A stretch of 64,000 nucleotides of DNA from Prorocentrum cordatum (GCA_963575745.1 CAUYUJ010014319.1:147001-211000); one strand, 5' to 3'; shown: positions 9,711 to 20,190, counted from the stretch's first letter. Notes: generated from the letters alone by a model not told the origin. Translations and numbers: made by a program.

Positions 9711-12190
9711 TTGTCAAACCTTGCTGGGTATTGACAGCATAGGTACGACGTTTATCATCCAACTTTTCGAGGTCAACGGGGCAATCACCGATTGCAGGCA
9801 TGAGCGTAACAAGTCTCGGGACAGAGTGCCACCGTTTCAAAATATGTCCTTGTCGCACCCATGTTTCCCTTCTGTCACAGAAACTGGCAGCCGCCGCAGA
9901 TTGCGGATAAGGAAGAGAATGGTTTTTGTTGAGAATATCTTCCATATTTTCGGGCATCATGGAATTATATGACTCATTTTCACGATCCGTTATGTCAAAC
10001 ATTGCTTTCGTTTGACGATCCGAACTTTTCTTGGTTAAATTCTCGATCGCTCTCGTTTTCTCGGAGTTTCTGCTGTAACCTTCTTTGGCCATTAGAGGAG
10101 TGATATTACCTGCGTCATCGGCTGAGCCGGATGCATTCGCAATCGCGATCGCACTAGGAGCGCATGCCTCCGCGGCTTGGCCGGGGGCGGCCACAATGGG
10201 TTTACCTTTGTTGGGGCGCTTTTTCTTTTTGTTTGACTTTTTGCTAGGTAGAACAGCTCCTCTCCGCAAGGCCGAACTAGGGCCCAAGCGGGGCTTCAGA
10301 ATCCCCCCGGGTTTCAGGGGAAGTCCGTCAGACAACATTGAATCAAGATAATCTTGGCGACGCTTACCGGCCCAGAACTTAGGCGTAACAATGTTGACAA
10401 GATACAGGACTTTGACACGTGCCATGAGGTCAACAAATCTTTTCGTTCCTATATCGGCAGCCTCATTTTGCGTTCTCTCATACTGTAACTGAACAAGGCC
10501 ACGAGAAGACTGTTCGGACACAACTGCTGCATCAATTATATGCGTTCTCGGTAGATGCATTAACTTCATCGACCCGCCCGCCTTAACGACCTTACAAACT
10601 GCTTGGTTATCTTCCAGGAATAAACACCGCACTGGTCTATCAAGCAAAATTCCCCAAAGCGGCAATGCCGCAAGCAGCCCCTTGCGCAGCGCAAGGTCGG
10701 CCGCGACGATCTCGGCCTCAAGCGCGCCGTGGGGCACGCATGTTTGTCGCTGCGATCCCATAGACTGGCCAGCTCTTGTGCATGGACCCCAAATGGCTTG
10801 ATAACTCGCACTCGTGCTCCTGGGTGTGCGAATGTCACTTGCCAGATCTGCATCAGAGTATTGCTTCAACAGAACATCCTCCTTTTTGTCACCCACCCAT
10901 GAAGTCACGCGGCAATGGGAGGTACATTTGATGTAACATATGAAGCGGAAGAGATCCATGTCTTGCTGTTCTGTCCATTTTGTAATACATCTGGCAGTTT
11001 GACATACAGCACGGAGCAGGTCGTATCTGGCCATTCTCGCCCCGTAAAGTATCTTCATCAATACTTTTGCTGCAATGGGTTGAAGCACGCCCGACTGAGT
11101 CGGTGGCTCAGAGTCATCAGGGCTTGCTACTGCGGCATCGAGGCCAAGCACTTCTATCTTCTGATCAGGGGGGCCGGAATCAACATTGATTCGTAATGCT
11201 GACGCTATAGCCTCCTCAGCTGGGGAGTAAACTTCTCCTCGAGGGCCGCCCTGGCCATCTTCTAGATCAGCAAGTTCAGGGCCAAACGGGGCACCCGCGG
11301 CCGGATAAGTAGCCGGGTCGGTGTCCGTCACTTGAGCATATAACGTAACACAGGAATCAAATAACTCTGTCATATCGTATTCTATGACTTTAACAAATTT
11401 CGGTTCTCTCGGCTGATATGGCTCGGTCGTCTGAGACGCCGAGTCACCCCCCGTTTCCTCCTCACTACTCTCGTCTGCGACGGAGGCGTTTTTCTTAACC
11501 TTGGGAGGAGGCGGGTCTAATGTCGCAGGCGATTCTCCCTGCCACTCAACCGCTTGAGTAGATAACCTATGCTCGCATCCTGGATATCGTCCAACAGCCG
11601 TCGGAGGATCTATTTCTATGCCCTTAGGGCAAGTATCCGAGGGTTCTTGGACTAACTTCCATCCTTCGGCAAGCTTGAGGGCAGGTCCCGACAGTTTAAG
11701 ATCATCAACATATATAATCAAGAAGATTTGCAATTCTTTGTGGTAATAACAGCTGCGCCACGGACTACATTTCACAGAGCCTTCAGCCGTAAACATGTCC
11801 CTCGCAATGCTGTTCCCAATATCCACCCGAATCAGGGTGCCCGTACAATGATAAGTACACGGGACATACAGGGTTCCGCATGTTGGAACATGCTTTAGGC
11901 CATTCATCTCGAGGCAAGAAAACCATGTAAGAGCGGCTCCCAACTTCGACTGAGTGTAGGCTTGGCGGGCATCAGCTTGTTCGATGCTATGGCCTTCGAA
12001 CAACCCGTAGGTATCAGCTGCTTTGCTGGCCTGCATGGTCGCGGGGCTGCTGGAAAGTTCTTGAAACAATGCCACATCCATATTCTGATCTCTGACACTT
12101 GAACCATCGAAAACTACCCGACCTTTATAATTGCGGCCTTTGTGTCCCAACGGCAATTCCGAGTTCTTTTCAACATGGATCGCAAATAAT
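9637..12190 (-). CDS. Copia reverse transcriptase and RNase H
   Basis: About 839 codons, the longest ORF in the block; the sensible reading starts slightly upstream of the nominal start (HVEKNSELPLGHKGR). RT motifs are GRVVFDGSSVRDQN, SIEQADARQAYTQSKL (first Asp region) and the catalytic LIIYVDDLKLSG with YVDD at 11712-11701. RNase H motifs follow at about residues 480-620: ALEAEIVAADLA (Glu), LFLEDNQAVC (Asp), and a C-terminal NEAADIGTKRF. After RNase H the frame runs on through a Lys-rich segment (KKSNKKKKRPNKGKP) and a palindrome at 10119-10129 (GSADD) toward the methyltransferase-like domain. The RT core is damaged: the conserved LYGHPDSGGYW block lies in another frame between about 11.77 and 11.88 kb, so the ORF is open there only by chance. 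Confidence 0.85.
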
Positions 12191-12409
12191 CAACCAAAAT
12201 GGGCAGTTTGTCCTTTGAGTTCGGCAACTACATCTGAGCATTCTCTGACACCATCCTCTACCCACGTGCATATGTCACGCAATATGCCCCATTCTTTCCT
12301 CAAGGCAGCTTGAGCGCCTTGATTTTCCTTAGCCTCGTCTTTCGAGACAGATCTGGCAACGGCGGCATCGATGCGGGCGCGTTGCCAGTCACTGGGAAGT
12401 TGGAAGGGT

Positions 12410-13309
12410 TCATCGATGATCGATACATGATATCAGTAAAAGGAGTATAGAAATATTGCAAATCAAACCTTTGTCACGATGACTGAAATTTACAGCTGGG
12501 TTATCTTGTAACGGCATGCGAGGCACGCTTCGCCGCGACGCGGCGGCCGCCGGACTCGAGGTCTGGCTTGCCCCACAATTGTCCTCAGATTCGTCATTAT
12601 CATCATCGGACAGGGGGCCCCTGCCGGCTGAGCTGGAGGGAAGCCAGTCTCGTGCAATAGCGCCTCCATACCATGTCTGCTTCCACCACATATCCTCGTC
12701 ATCCGACAGATGTTCGTTAGAAACATCTTCTTCTGAGGAATCTTCAGCCTCAGACGTGGTTCGGCAGCCCGGGGCGTTTCGCGGCGCCGCCCCTCGCCCA
12801 CTGCCAGGGGTGTAGCACAGGCTGCTTTTCTTTATTCGACGTAGCTGCTCAGCCACCTTAGGTGCTGTTAGCCTAGCTTCGGGGAGTGCCGCAAGTGGCT
12901 GGGCCACTGCGAGATCAGGCGGAGTTGGCGGGCCATCCACATCCAGGCCAATATCGCGCAGAAGGCCGAGACAAGGACCAGGATCTTCTATGCCGAAGAA
13001 TCCTCTCTTTTCCGCCTTGTATTGTTCCACGGCCTGTCGGCGTTAGGCTTGATTCATGTTGAACCATCGTCCAGGGTGCATTCCGGGATTGGTGGATTCA
13101 GGTAGCTTCTTTTGCCACTGGGCACTATATGTTGGGTCTGGGTCTGTTACCCACACTCGTGTTATGGGCACGTAATCGGGATCATAATAAAGAACAACTC
13201 GAATGCTACATGTCTTTCGACGACCTGTCAATGGAAGCTTCTGAGTTAACTCTTCTTCTGTAAGTCCAACAACAATCCGTCTGTCTTCAAAATATGCAAT
13301 CGTATCCAA
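12410..13309 (-). pseudogene. Integrase-RT linker, C-terminal part with one stop
   Basis: Two ORFs (13309-13043 and 13030-12410) are in the same frame and separated by a single TAA (NQA, stop, RRQAVEQYKAEKRGFFG), which reads naturally through the stop. The first part has a compact fold-like sequence (SIRVVLYYDPDYVPITRVWVT). The second has a Ser/Asp/Glu-rich segment (SSEEDVSNEHLSDDEDMWW) with a weak palindrome at 12626-12636. This position corresponds to the variable linker before RT in copia polyproteins. The tail after about 12.5 kb reads hydrophobic and is probably out of frame. Confidence 0.45.
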
Positions 13310-13875
13310 AGTTTTTGAGTTGTTCGGGCACGAAGTCGCCCTTTCCCGGGAACCTTCTCACGCAGCTTAGCCGCTGAGAAGTTGGACTGTCTGTCCAAAC
13401 GATATTCGAGTTGAGCGAGTCCCAGTTTTTGATGTTTGTCTGCAGGATGGGAATCGCGCCGAGGGTCCCTACCGTCAACTACCATAGGCCCATCACCCAC
13501 ATACAAACCCCCAGGACCATCGTCTTCTAAGTCGGCCTCAGAGTCAAAGCGTGAGGCGCCCTCGCCTTCTTGGGGAGGCGATGGCATGATAATGGCAGGA
13601 TCATCAGCATTAAACGTGTTGTCTGGTCTTATCCCTGTGGCTGGTTGTGGTCCGTCTGGGACGGCCGCAGCTTCTCCTGTCTCTGTAGGGATTGTGACGG
13701 AACGTAATTCTGTCGCCGCTTTCTCGTACGCTTTTCGCAAGGGGAATTGAGGCGACTGGTCGTCAGCAGTGCCATCTAAGATGTTGCTGTACACCTGGTC
13801 GGACTTCTCGATTGTAGGTCGTTGCCCCTCTGGGGTACGCCCTGGTTCCATGTTCAGACCGTCCAATTGTCTCAA
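13246..13875 (-). CDS. Integrase-RT linker, N-terminal part
   Basis: About 209 codons in the same frame as the integrase core, separated from it only by the TAG stop. The start (LRQLDGLNMEPGRTPEG) is basic-polar, then comes an acidic, disordered-looking stretch (FDSEADLEDDGPGG), as is common between integrase and RT in copia polyproteins. The last 40 residues look out of frame: the better reading after about 13.33 kb is in the frame of the following ORF. No enzymatic motif. Confidence 0.45.
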   Translation of the reverse strand: MRQLDGLNMEPGRTPEGQRPTIEKSDQVYSNILDGTADDQSPQFPLRKAYEKAATELRSVTIPTETGEAAAVPDGPQPATGIRPDNTFNADDPAIIMPSPPQEGEGASRFDSEADLEDDGPGGLYVGDGPMVVDGRDPRRDSHPADKHQKLGLAQLEYRLDRQSNFSAAKLREKVPGKGRLRARTTQKLWIRLHILKTDGLLLDLQKKS

Positions 13876-13902
13876 AAGTACAACGTAACTGCCTGGTCCA
13901 AC

Positions 13903-14520
13903 CTATCCCCCCGCTTTGTGCACATACCCCAAGTATATCCCTGGAATCATCGTTGCACCAGTCTTGGCGGTTCGGAACTGGGACTCAGGTGGAGGCACAT
14001 AGCGGACAAGTGATCCGAAAGGAAGAAGCGGAGCATCAAATTTACATCCGAAGCGTCGCTCCCAACTTGACTGTCCCTCAGCGGGGGTCCTAGTATTGTA
14101 ACATAGGCAGAAATATCGGACCGCGTAGGTCCAATATGGCGGTGGAAGACCAGCCTGCATGAGCAAGGCTCTGGCTCCCATTTGCACAACGCCGTTCGCA
14201 CGCTCAGCAAAAGCATTATGCTTCTTATTTCCTGGGATGGTAGGATCATGGGCAAAATTGAGCTCGTAACATGCCCTCGCAAGCTCTCTTGCACCATCTG
14301 CATAACAATATTCTAACTTTTCCTCCGGGGCCCTCGGGTTCACTAAACAAATGCAAACGTGAGCCGCAGACTTGTCGTGCACACCCTGAGCGGCGAGAAA
14401 ATCCGTAGCTCGGTCGCGAAAAGTCACGCGCGCGGTTTCATCGTGGAGCCCCCGCGAGAGTTCATCTATCGCAAATCAATGATCCATCGTCGTCAGGTGC
14501 CCGAACGAAGTGGGGTTAGC
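13903..14520 (-). pseudogene. Copia-type DDE integrase core with in-frame stops
   Basis: The reading frame shows the rve integrase core. The first catalytic Asp is in LTTMDH near 14.49 kb, the second Asp in YADGARE and the catalytic Glu in FAERANGVV, followed by the typical helix GARALLMQAGLPPPYW and YNTR. A C-terminal strand GIYLGYVHKAGG precedes the linker. Two in-frame stops interrupt it: TGA directly after MDH, and TAG after KAGG, where the frame continues sensibly (VGPGSYVVLLRQL). The enzyme would insert the cDNA into chromosomes in an intact element. Integrase placed before RT identifies the Ty1/copia class. Confidence 0.8.
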
Positions 14521-14537
14521 GTGTGGGCGGGGAACCT

Positions 14538-15690
14538 TTAGCCCTTTGTTTTGCGCTTTGCGCTGCTGCTTTCTAATATAGCTTTGGCCCAATTGCACAC
14601 TGAACAATATGGGTGCCTGGGAGTATGAGTTAGAAGGTGCGGCAGGGAGGCTGCGGCCTTTTTGAGCCGCTCGGCAAGGGTCTCCGACACCTCAACACCC
14701 GCAACGTCTGGGTCTAAATCTGGCGGTGCGTCGACGTCGACTAAGTCGACACCGTCAGCGTCTCCAACTTCACCCTCCTCGGGTCCTGGGGCCGCGTTGC
14801 ACGCATTGGAGTCCAGTCCTCGGTTCATGTCGTACGGGAGGTATCCTGGAACTCCGTATCCGCAATGGCACTTGTATGCGGCAGCGCAGGCCTCGGCTTT
14901 GCCGGGCTGCTCGTCGAACTGACCGACGGCTTGACCGTGGTCGGGCAAAGCTGAAAGACTTTTAGAGGCAGCAATACCGGTCGGCGTCCGATTCCAACCG
15001 CATGCACTGGCCTGTTGAGGCGAATAGCAGAAGTAGGTGATGGCATCCGCAGAGTCTATCGGAAACGGAAAAACGGGCGCGATCTCAGTCGGCCGTCCAT
15101 CAGCGTAGCTGTGGGTACCAATCAGCTCATGTGTATGCAGGTCTATGGTTACGCGAGTCTGGACAGCATGGGGCGGAGGGCCTTCCGCCGATTCCACATT
15201 GTCCAGGAACGCCTTGGCGCCGGGCGTCACGCAACACCACCGCTCGGGGGGTTCACTCCCTCCGGCGGCAGCTGCGCACATCCACTGACCCAGCGCCTCC
15301 TTGCCTGATAGGGTCAAGTATGGTATCTTGCCCTCAACGGCCAGGTCCACTCTTTGGCCATTGGGCAACAACAGGTAGGGCCTTTGACCTGCTGGCCAAA
15401 AGAAGCTAAAGCCGTGATCCATGCACCGCTCTCCTACCGAAATCACGCACGGAGTTTCCGGCATGACTGAAGCGTTGAAAGTACCACCCTTAAAGTTGGG
15501 ACACGCGATGCGAACTGAACCGAGGGCCTTTGACTCTCCCCCAGCAGTGTTCAGAGTGATCGATTGCGGAAGCTTTTGGATCAATCCCATTGCACCTGCG
15601 CCCCTAATGCATTTCTCCGCTATGAGGTTATACCCACGCCCAGTATCTATGATAAAGCTCAGCGCGCCCAGAGTCTTTGTCTGTGCATCC
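14538..15690 (-). CDS. Retroelement aspartic protease and pre-integrase region
   Basis: The frame that is open from about 15690 contains the retropepsin signature SFIIDTG, with DTG at 15647-15639. The longest ATG-started part (15590-14538, 350 codons) lies just downstream. The C-terminal 60 residues hold HTPRHPYCSVCNWAK, matching the H...H...C-x2-C zinc site that precedes integrase in copia elements (GAG-pre-integrase). Between them are an Asp/Glu-rich linker and a palindrome at 14736-14750 read VDLVDVD. The ORF ends at a stop just before integrase; the next frame continues immediately, so one shift near 14.54 kb is needed. Function: polyprotein processing (Asp dyad) and zinc-dependent N-terminus of integrase. 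Confidence 0.7.
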
Positions 15691-16359
15691 AGCAGCGGCT
15701 GCGCCGCGCGGGCCTTCTCCCCCCTCCTCGGTCTTCAACCAGAGATGCCAGACAACATCTTGCAGGTCTGACGCTCTGATCAGAGCTTCCGCGACAGATG
15801 CCCTCGACTGTATAGACATCTGTCTGCGCATTTCTCCTGGGAGCTTCCACCTATCTTTGCTACTCGAAGGCAACTCTTTCAAGTCGCGGCGACGCGCCTT
15901 CCTCCAAGTGATAGTTGGCCCCTCAGTAGAGGGGTGAAAACGGACACGGAGATTGCATCTATCACTATTCCGATGTCGGATGCAACTCTTACTAGGGGGG
16001 ACGCACCAGCACTTCTCGATCGCGCCCCGAGAGAGAGGGCACAGGAAATTCGCAAGGACATCGACGAGACTCTCGACCTGTTTCCTGCTATCCTGGTGAA
16101 ACTCACCTTTGGAGGTATTCCAATAGTCTCCTCCATCGGTATCAGCTACATCAATCAAAAACTTAGGGCTGATCTGTTTCTGCCCTGGGAGGCCCCGAAA
16201 CAACGGGGCGGGGCGCGCGATGGCACCCAAGCTGATTGACCCAGCGGGTCTCTTCCAGCCCCCCCCCCCCCGCTTTCTGTTCAACTGACGCAGGCTTCGC
16301 CACGTCTGTCGAGCAAGGAAAGCAAGAAAGAATACCATTAACAAAATTATATGTGTCAT
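15628..16359 (-). CDS. Gag-protease linker ORF
   Basis: About 243 codons between the zinc-finger ORFs and the protease. It opens with a hydrophobic stretch (HIILLMVFFLAFLAR) that could be a membrane segment but may be incidental, then a basic, Trp-containing region and an Ala/Ile-rich helix (VAEALIRASDLQDVVWHLW). At its 3' end the protease motif appears in the +1 frame, so either a +1 ribosomal shift or an indel joins it to the pol region. The spacer and helix are plausible parts of a copia gag-pol polyprotein; no specific domain recognised. Confidence 0.4.
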   Translation of the reverse strand: MTHIILLMVFFLAFLARQTWRSLRQLNRKRGGGGWKRPAGSISLGAIARPAPLFRGLPGQKQISPKFLIDVADTDGGDYWNTSKGEFHQDSRKQVESLVDVLANFLCPLSRGAIEKCWCVPPSKSCIRHRNSDRCNLRVRFHPSTEGPTITWRKARRRDLKELPSSSKDRWKLPGEMRRQMSIQSRASVAEALIRASDLQDVVWHLWLKTEEGGEGPRGAAAAGCTDKDSGRAELYHRYWAWV

Positions 16360-16401
16360 TTCTCCAGCACTGACGGCTGAGCCACCAGTGCGGAGCCATC
16401 G

Positions 16402-17219
16402 TCACGGATGACCTGGAGTGGTCTTGGCGAACCAGCAGTCCTTACCGCGCGAGCACTTTCCCGTTTCCTTGTAGGAGCGGCAGATCATGTCTTTGCCTTT
16501 GCCATTGCCTTTGTTATTGTCTCCATCCCTTTTGCGTTTGTCTGAGTTAGTACTAGAGGCTCTGGAGCCACTGTTATCTCCCGTCGATGAGACACTGGCG
16601 GCGGCGGCATTGGCTTGTTTGGCTGTACGCTCATATCCCAGAGATTGTCCTGCGACAAGTTTCGCTTGTTCCCACTTGTCGCGCTTCAGCTTCTCAGCAT
16701 CGGATAGCCCTCTGCGGGCCTTGTAACAACCGTCATCTGGCCTCGACAATTCTTGGGATCTCGGGAATATGCGCAACATGGTCTGGTACTCTCTTTCCCA
16801 CGTGATTGACTTCTACTCTTCTGTTGCCCTCCTTTCCCACGTTTACCTGTCGGGGTCTGAGATCGACTCTGCCCCTTGCGGCCTCGATCCTTCGATCTCC
16901 CTCTGGGGTTCTTATCCTGGGCAGGAGCGGCACTGGATTTTCTTCCCGTACTCGGCTGAGCCGGCGCGGCGTTCTTGGGCTTCTTGTGATTGAAGGGACA
17001 GCCTTTCCCTACATACGGGCAAGTTTCGCCCTTGCGCGCGTATCTGCACGTGGTCTCGCCCTTAGTCGATCCGCTTTTCATGACATCTGTCGGTTTCCCT
17101 AACTTAGCTGCCATTTCTGCCGGAGCGGCTTTGCCGCCGGCATTCTTCCGGTTGTCATTGCCTCCGCCTCCGCCGAACCGTGCTTGCCTAGCACGTTGAT
17201 TCAAGGTACCCTCACGCAC
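16402..17219 (-). pseudogene. Gag C-terminal nucleocapsid with two CCCH zinc fingers
   Basis: Two frames, 17219-16686 and 16779-16402, overlap. The first contains CRYARKGETCPYVGKGCPFNH (C-x8-C-x6-C-x3-H) followed by a Lys/Arg/Ser/Gly-rich tract. The second has a Lys/Asp/Gly-rich tract and CRSYKETGKC with a further Cys and His (C-x8-C-x5-C-x7-H, slightly stretched). Such CCCH fingers plus basic tracts bind nucleic acid, and dinoflagellate copia gag proteins commonly carry this type instead of CCHC knuckles. The palindrome at 16953-16963 is read APAQPS. The frame change between the two fingers is near 16.7 kb. Strong domain evidence; integrity of the ORF is doubtful. Confidence 0.65.
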
Positions 17220-17272
17220 GCTGATGTTTCATTCTTCTTTCTCTCGCAACATCATTCCTTCCATTTGCTCCA

Positions 17273-17943
17273 TCAGCCATAACTCTTCACGCCATGTCCC
17301 ATCTTATCCTTTGACATGTCATATAATTGGCATAACCAAAAAATCAATTTGCTCGGCTTTCTGCATTGTTCAAGAAAGTGTGCATGAATTGAGGCCCTCA
17401 TTTCATCAGACGGAGGTTTGGCGCCATACAGCTGTTGATATACGTCTGTCCATTCATTGTAGGAATGATGCAGGTCAGCATCTGGCCCTTGCGGGTCAAT
17501 GATTACCTTGAAGATATCACGCGAAATTCGACGTTGCCCCAACTCCGATCTAACAGAACACCAATGGCAAATGGCTCGCACCATCTCGCGTCCAGTCAGG
17601 AGCCTTCCCTCGTTCTGGGCGCTGTATTCCATGCGAGTGATCTGTTGGAGGGAATGAGTATGATGACCAGGCTGATGGCGATTCTTTCGCATTTTATTAA
17701 ATTTCTCGAAGTCGTTGCAATCATGAGATCGAGACGCTGGAATCGCCCTGCATCTTTCAGCTGCTCATCCTCCACAGCTGGGTTCATAGCCTCCGTAATC
17801 CAGTACTGTGCCGCCTGGCTCTCGGGCGATGACACACCGATCGCACGTGCTGCATGCATCTGCCACTCCCGCATGTTCGTTGCACCAGGGATGTCCAACA
17901 AATCAATTTTCTGATTGTTACCAACCTGTCTCCATTGATCCAA
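17273..17943 (-). pseudogene. Gag capsid-like region, split by a frameshift
   Basis: Two overlapping frames (17943-17596 and 17692-17273) join near 17.7 kb into one plausible capsid-like segment. The first part has a helical stretch (REWQMHAARAIGV, then AAQYWITEAM and LKDAGRFQRLDLMIATT). The second has the pattern EGRLLTGREMVRAICHWC followed by a Tyr/Trp-containing helix (YNEWTDVYQQLYG). The W, LD and GR positions resemble the gag of copia-type elements (UBN2/Retrotran_gag class) by eye only. It immediately precedes the CCCH zinc-knuckle ORFs, the expected gag order. The overlap with different frames makes the copy non-intact unless an indel error is involved. Confidence 0.55.
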
Positions 17944-17956
17944 CGGCGTGCTTTCG

Positions 17957-18379
17957 TCAATTACTACTGGATCCTGCGGCCCGCCAGGGCCCCGAGGCCC
18001 CCCGCGACCGCCTCCGCCGTCCGAGGGATCTGAACCCCCTGGGCTTCCTGGAAGCGATCCACGTGGTCATTTTATCGTGATCATCTTCGTGCGTAGAGAT
18101 AATCTCGGTATTCGGAGCGTCGCTCTCGTCGCCCCCTTCTCCGCCCTGTCCTGCCTCGCCCGACGACTTAGTCACCGTCGTCCCCGTAGGGCCATCTTTA
18201 TAGGATGGGCGGTAATTGGCGAGAGTGTTATCTTCGTTAGATCCTGTTGGCTTGATTCCAATAAGAAATCTGCTCTCAGGGGCGCTCGGCTTAGCCGGAC
18301 CCTCTAGGGCAGGACCGGGAACAGTAAAGTTCTGACGCAATAATGGCCTCACAGGAGTTTCCTGCGAAAGCAACGGCAA
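17957..18379 (-). CDS. Hypothetical ORF upstream of gag
   Basis: About 140 codons, polar, with a Gly/Glu/Asp-rich middle and a basic tail (LGRRRRSRGASG). The palindrome at 18287-18297 is read as GPAKPSAP. The downstream end is a Pro/Gly/Arg-coding GC-rich stretch, so the last 40 residues may be out of frame. It abuts the gag-like region (next ORF starts at 17943) and may be its N-terminal part with a frameshift between. No domain recognised. Confidence 0.35.
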   Translation of the reverse strand: MPLLSQETPVRPLLRQNFTVPGPALEGPAKPSAPESRFLIGIKPTGSNEDNTLANYRPSYKDGPTGTTVTKSSGEAGQGGEGGDESDAPNTEIISTHEDDHDKMTTWIASRKPRGFRSLGRRRRSRGASGPWRAAGSSSN

Positions 18380-18451
18380 GCCGAATGAACTCGAGATGGG
18401 TCCTGCTCCTCGTTTACTTTCAGTATATGAGTCGGGTCGGTGATGATAGCC

Positions 18452-18844
18452 TTAATTAAGCCTCATCATTCCTTTCTCTGTATTAGCTGCGTTCGCAATG
18501 GCCTCTTCTTCTCGCATGTTGGCAGCTGACCTTTCACTCTTCCACAAGTCACATTTGGAACATCTTCTAGTGCTCGCATCGAAATGACCTTCACGAACCG
18601 ACCGACCACATCCGACGAAATTGTCCGTTTTCGGGCGAAAGCAAACTGCGCAAAACTGGGCCACTGGTAATGTTTGCCCCCGCTCCTCGGGAGGAGGATG
18701 CGCCACCTTTTTTACCAGCAGGGTTGACGCTCCCGCATTTGCTATGTTCGTTGGATCAGACTGCGCAGGAACGGATACGGCGCCGGACGACTGAGCCGCC
18801 GACAATTGATGTACGTTCGTTTCAGTCGGCTTAGCCGCAGGCAT
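18452..18844 (-). CDS. Small protein with a CxxC...CxxC zinc-binding cluster
   Basis: About 130 codons. The N-terminal third is Ala/Ser/Pro-rich and carries two copies of the block palindrome, at 18827-18837 (read PAAKP) and 18788-18798 (read AAQSS). The middle holds CAVC, then GCG, a His (EGHFD) and CSKC, giving a C-x2-C, C, H, C-x2-C arrangement compatible with a treble-clef or RING-like zinc site. The C-terminus is Ala/Glu/Asn-rich. No exact family recognised. It lies between the coiled-coil ORF and the gag-like ORFs, so a nucleic-acid-binding accessory role is possible. Confidence 0.45.
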   Translation of the reverse strand: MPAAKPTETNVHQLSAAQSSGAVSVPAQSDPTNIANAGASTLLVKKVAHPPPEERGQTLPVAQFCAVCFRPKTDNFVGCGRSVREGHFDASTRRCSKCDLWKSERSAANMREEEAIANAANTEKGMMRLN

Positions 18845-19038
18845 TTAGCATTGCTCGATTGCATGCGCAGGAGGGAAGATCTGGCTTCTTCATGCGATCT
18901 GAGTTCTTCCAGATATTAATTGTTCTGGCCGGCTATCTTCGCAGCTACAGCTTGGGTGTTAACTGCTTCCAGCCTGGCGTCATTAAGCTCTTCTTGTAAG
19001 CTCTGCCTTTCTCGTTCCGCTCTGACTGTAGCGATTGG

Positions 19039-19614
19039 TTATCCTTCTACTCTAGCCGCCGCAACAGCAGCGGCGACCGTTTTGCCATCAACAGATTGGT
19101 TGGTTGCCATCGCGACGGCCTGTCTCTCAGAAGCCAGTATTTCAATGTATTTCTTTTCGGCTTCCATCTCCGCCTGCCGCTTAACGGCCGCTGTCTGATG
19201 ATGCAATTGTTCCATCAGCTCTTGTTCTCGCCCTCTAGCAGCCATGGCTAGGGCGATCCGTTCAGCCTCGAACGTCTTCCGAACTTCAGCCATGGTTTCA
19301 GTCACCCCCTCTCTATCCAGTCGGGCCCTTTCGGCCAGCTGCGCTTCATTGGTCAGAAACTCTCTCCGAGTGTTGGCCTGTGCCAGCCTGGCCTGGTCCT
19401 GGATAGATTGCACGAGGAGATAAGTGCAATTATGCTCGCCCATTGGGCAACACTCTGCACACAGCCATTGCATGCTACACTTAGGGCGCACGTCCGAGCA
19501 ATTCTTGCATGCAGGATTCCTATATGCACCTTCTGGCTTGTTGGCTTCTCCTGGGCATCTGCTTTCCGCCTGAGGCGCGCAGTTAGGGTTAGGATTCCAA
19601 CAAGCCTCCACCAT
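19039..19614 (-). CDS. Cys-rich N-terminus plus coiled-coil protein
   Basis: About 191 codons. The first 65 residues hold ten cysteines, including CKNC and CAECC, with a histidine near the end (GEHNC), which looks like a metal-binding module. From about residue 70 to 185 the sequence is rich in Ala, Glu, Gln and Arg with heptad-like spacing (for example AERARLDREGVTETMAEV), typical of a long coiled coil. Such a pair could mediate RNA binding and oligomerisation as in an ORF1 or gag accessory protein, but that is inference. It precedes the gag-like region on the same strand. The final residues are Ala/Val-rich. Family not recognised. Confidence 0.5.
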   Translation of the reverse strand: MVEACWNPNPNCAPQAESRCPGEANKPEGAYRNPACKNCSDVRPKCSMQWLCAECCPMGEHNCTYLLVQSIQDQARLAQANTRREFLTNEAQLAERARLDREGVTETMAEVRKTFEAERIALAMAARGREQELMEQLHHQTAAVKRQAEMEAEKKYIEILASERQAVAMATNQSVDGKTVAAAVAAARVEG

Positions 19615-19920
19615 GGAAATGGCACTGTTGATCCTTGAAGTAGATCTCGCTCCTGATATCGGTATCTTGGGTCACCCCCTGCTAGAAGCATTTGATCCGG
19701 GGCGAACGGAGGTACTTTCTGGGGGTTTGGGTACACCCAGAAGCTCCTCATCCGTTTCGTCTTGTGTTATTAACTCAGTATACGAAGCTGGTTGTCCAAC
19801 CATTTCTTCATCCTCAACAACAGCTGGTATCGAGGGTTGCCAGTCACCTGAGGCGGCGGCAGCACGGAAGAAACCTGCTTTCAGTGGTGAGACGTTCAGT
19901 TCATAATCCTCGTTTCTTTG

Positions 19921-20190
19921 CTACTTGAGAAGAGGTGCAGGGGTCCGTCCAGTGGACTCCCCCTCATGCTTCGTCTGAGCCTCCGTCCTGTCCGCCTGAG
20001 GCGTTAGGATACTAGTATCTTCATCAGATCCATGCGGGGACCACCTCTTGCCTCGGGCGGGGAGGTCTTCTTCCATCGCCAGGGACAATTCTCGGCTCAG
20101 GGAAATTTCGTCATTGATATTATCAAAATCTTCCTCCATGGAATTCATTTCATGCTCTTTTATCCATGGGATCATCACTGTCCTGACCAA
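19921..20190 (-). CDS. Hypothetical acidic ORF
   Basis: About 89 codons, acidic (EEDFDNINDE, then DEDTS), ending PAPLLK at the stop. The nominal start codon is not convincing, and the reading may simply continue the upstream ORF after a frameshift near 20.19 kb. No motif recognised. It lies between the first ORF and the Cys-rich coiled-coil ORF, all on the same strand. Confidence 0.3.
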   Translation of the reverse strand: MVRTVMIPWIKEHEMNSMEEDFDNINDEISLSRELSLAMEEDLPARGKRWSPHGSDEDTSILTPQADRTEAQTKHEGESTGRTPAPLLK

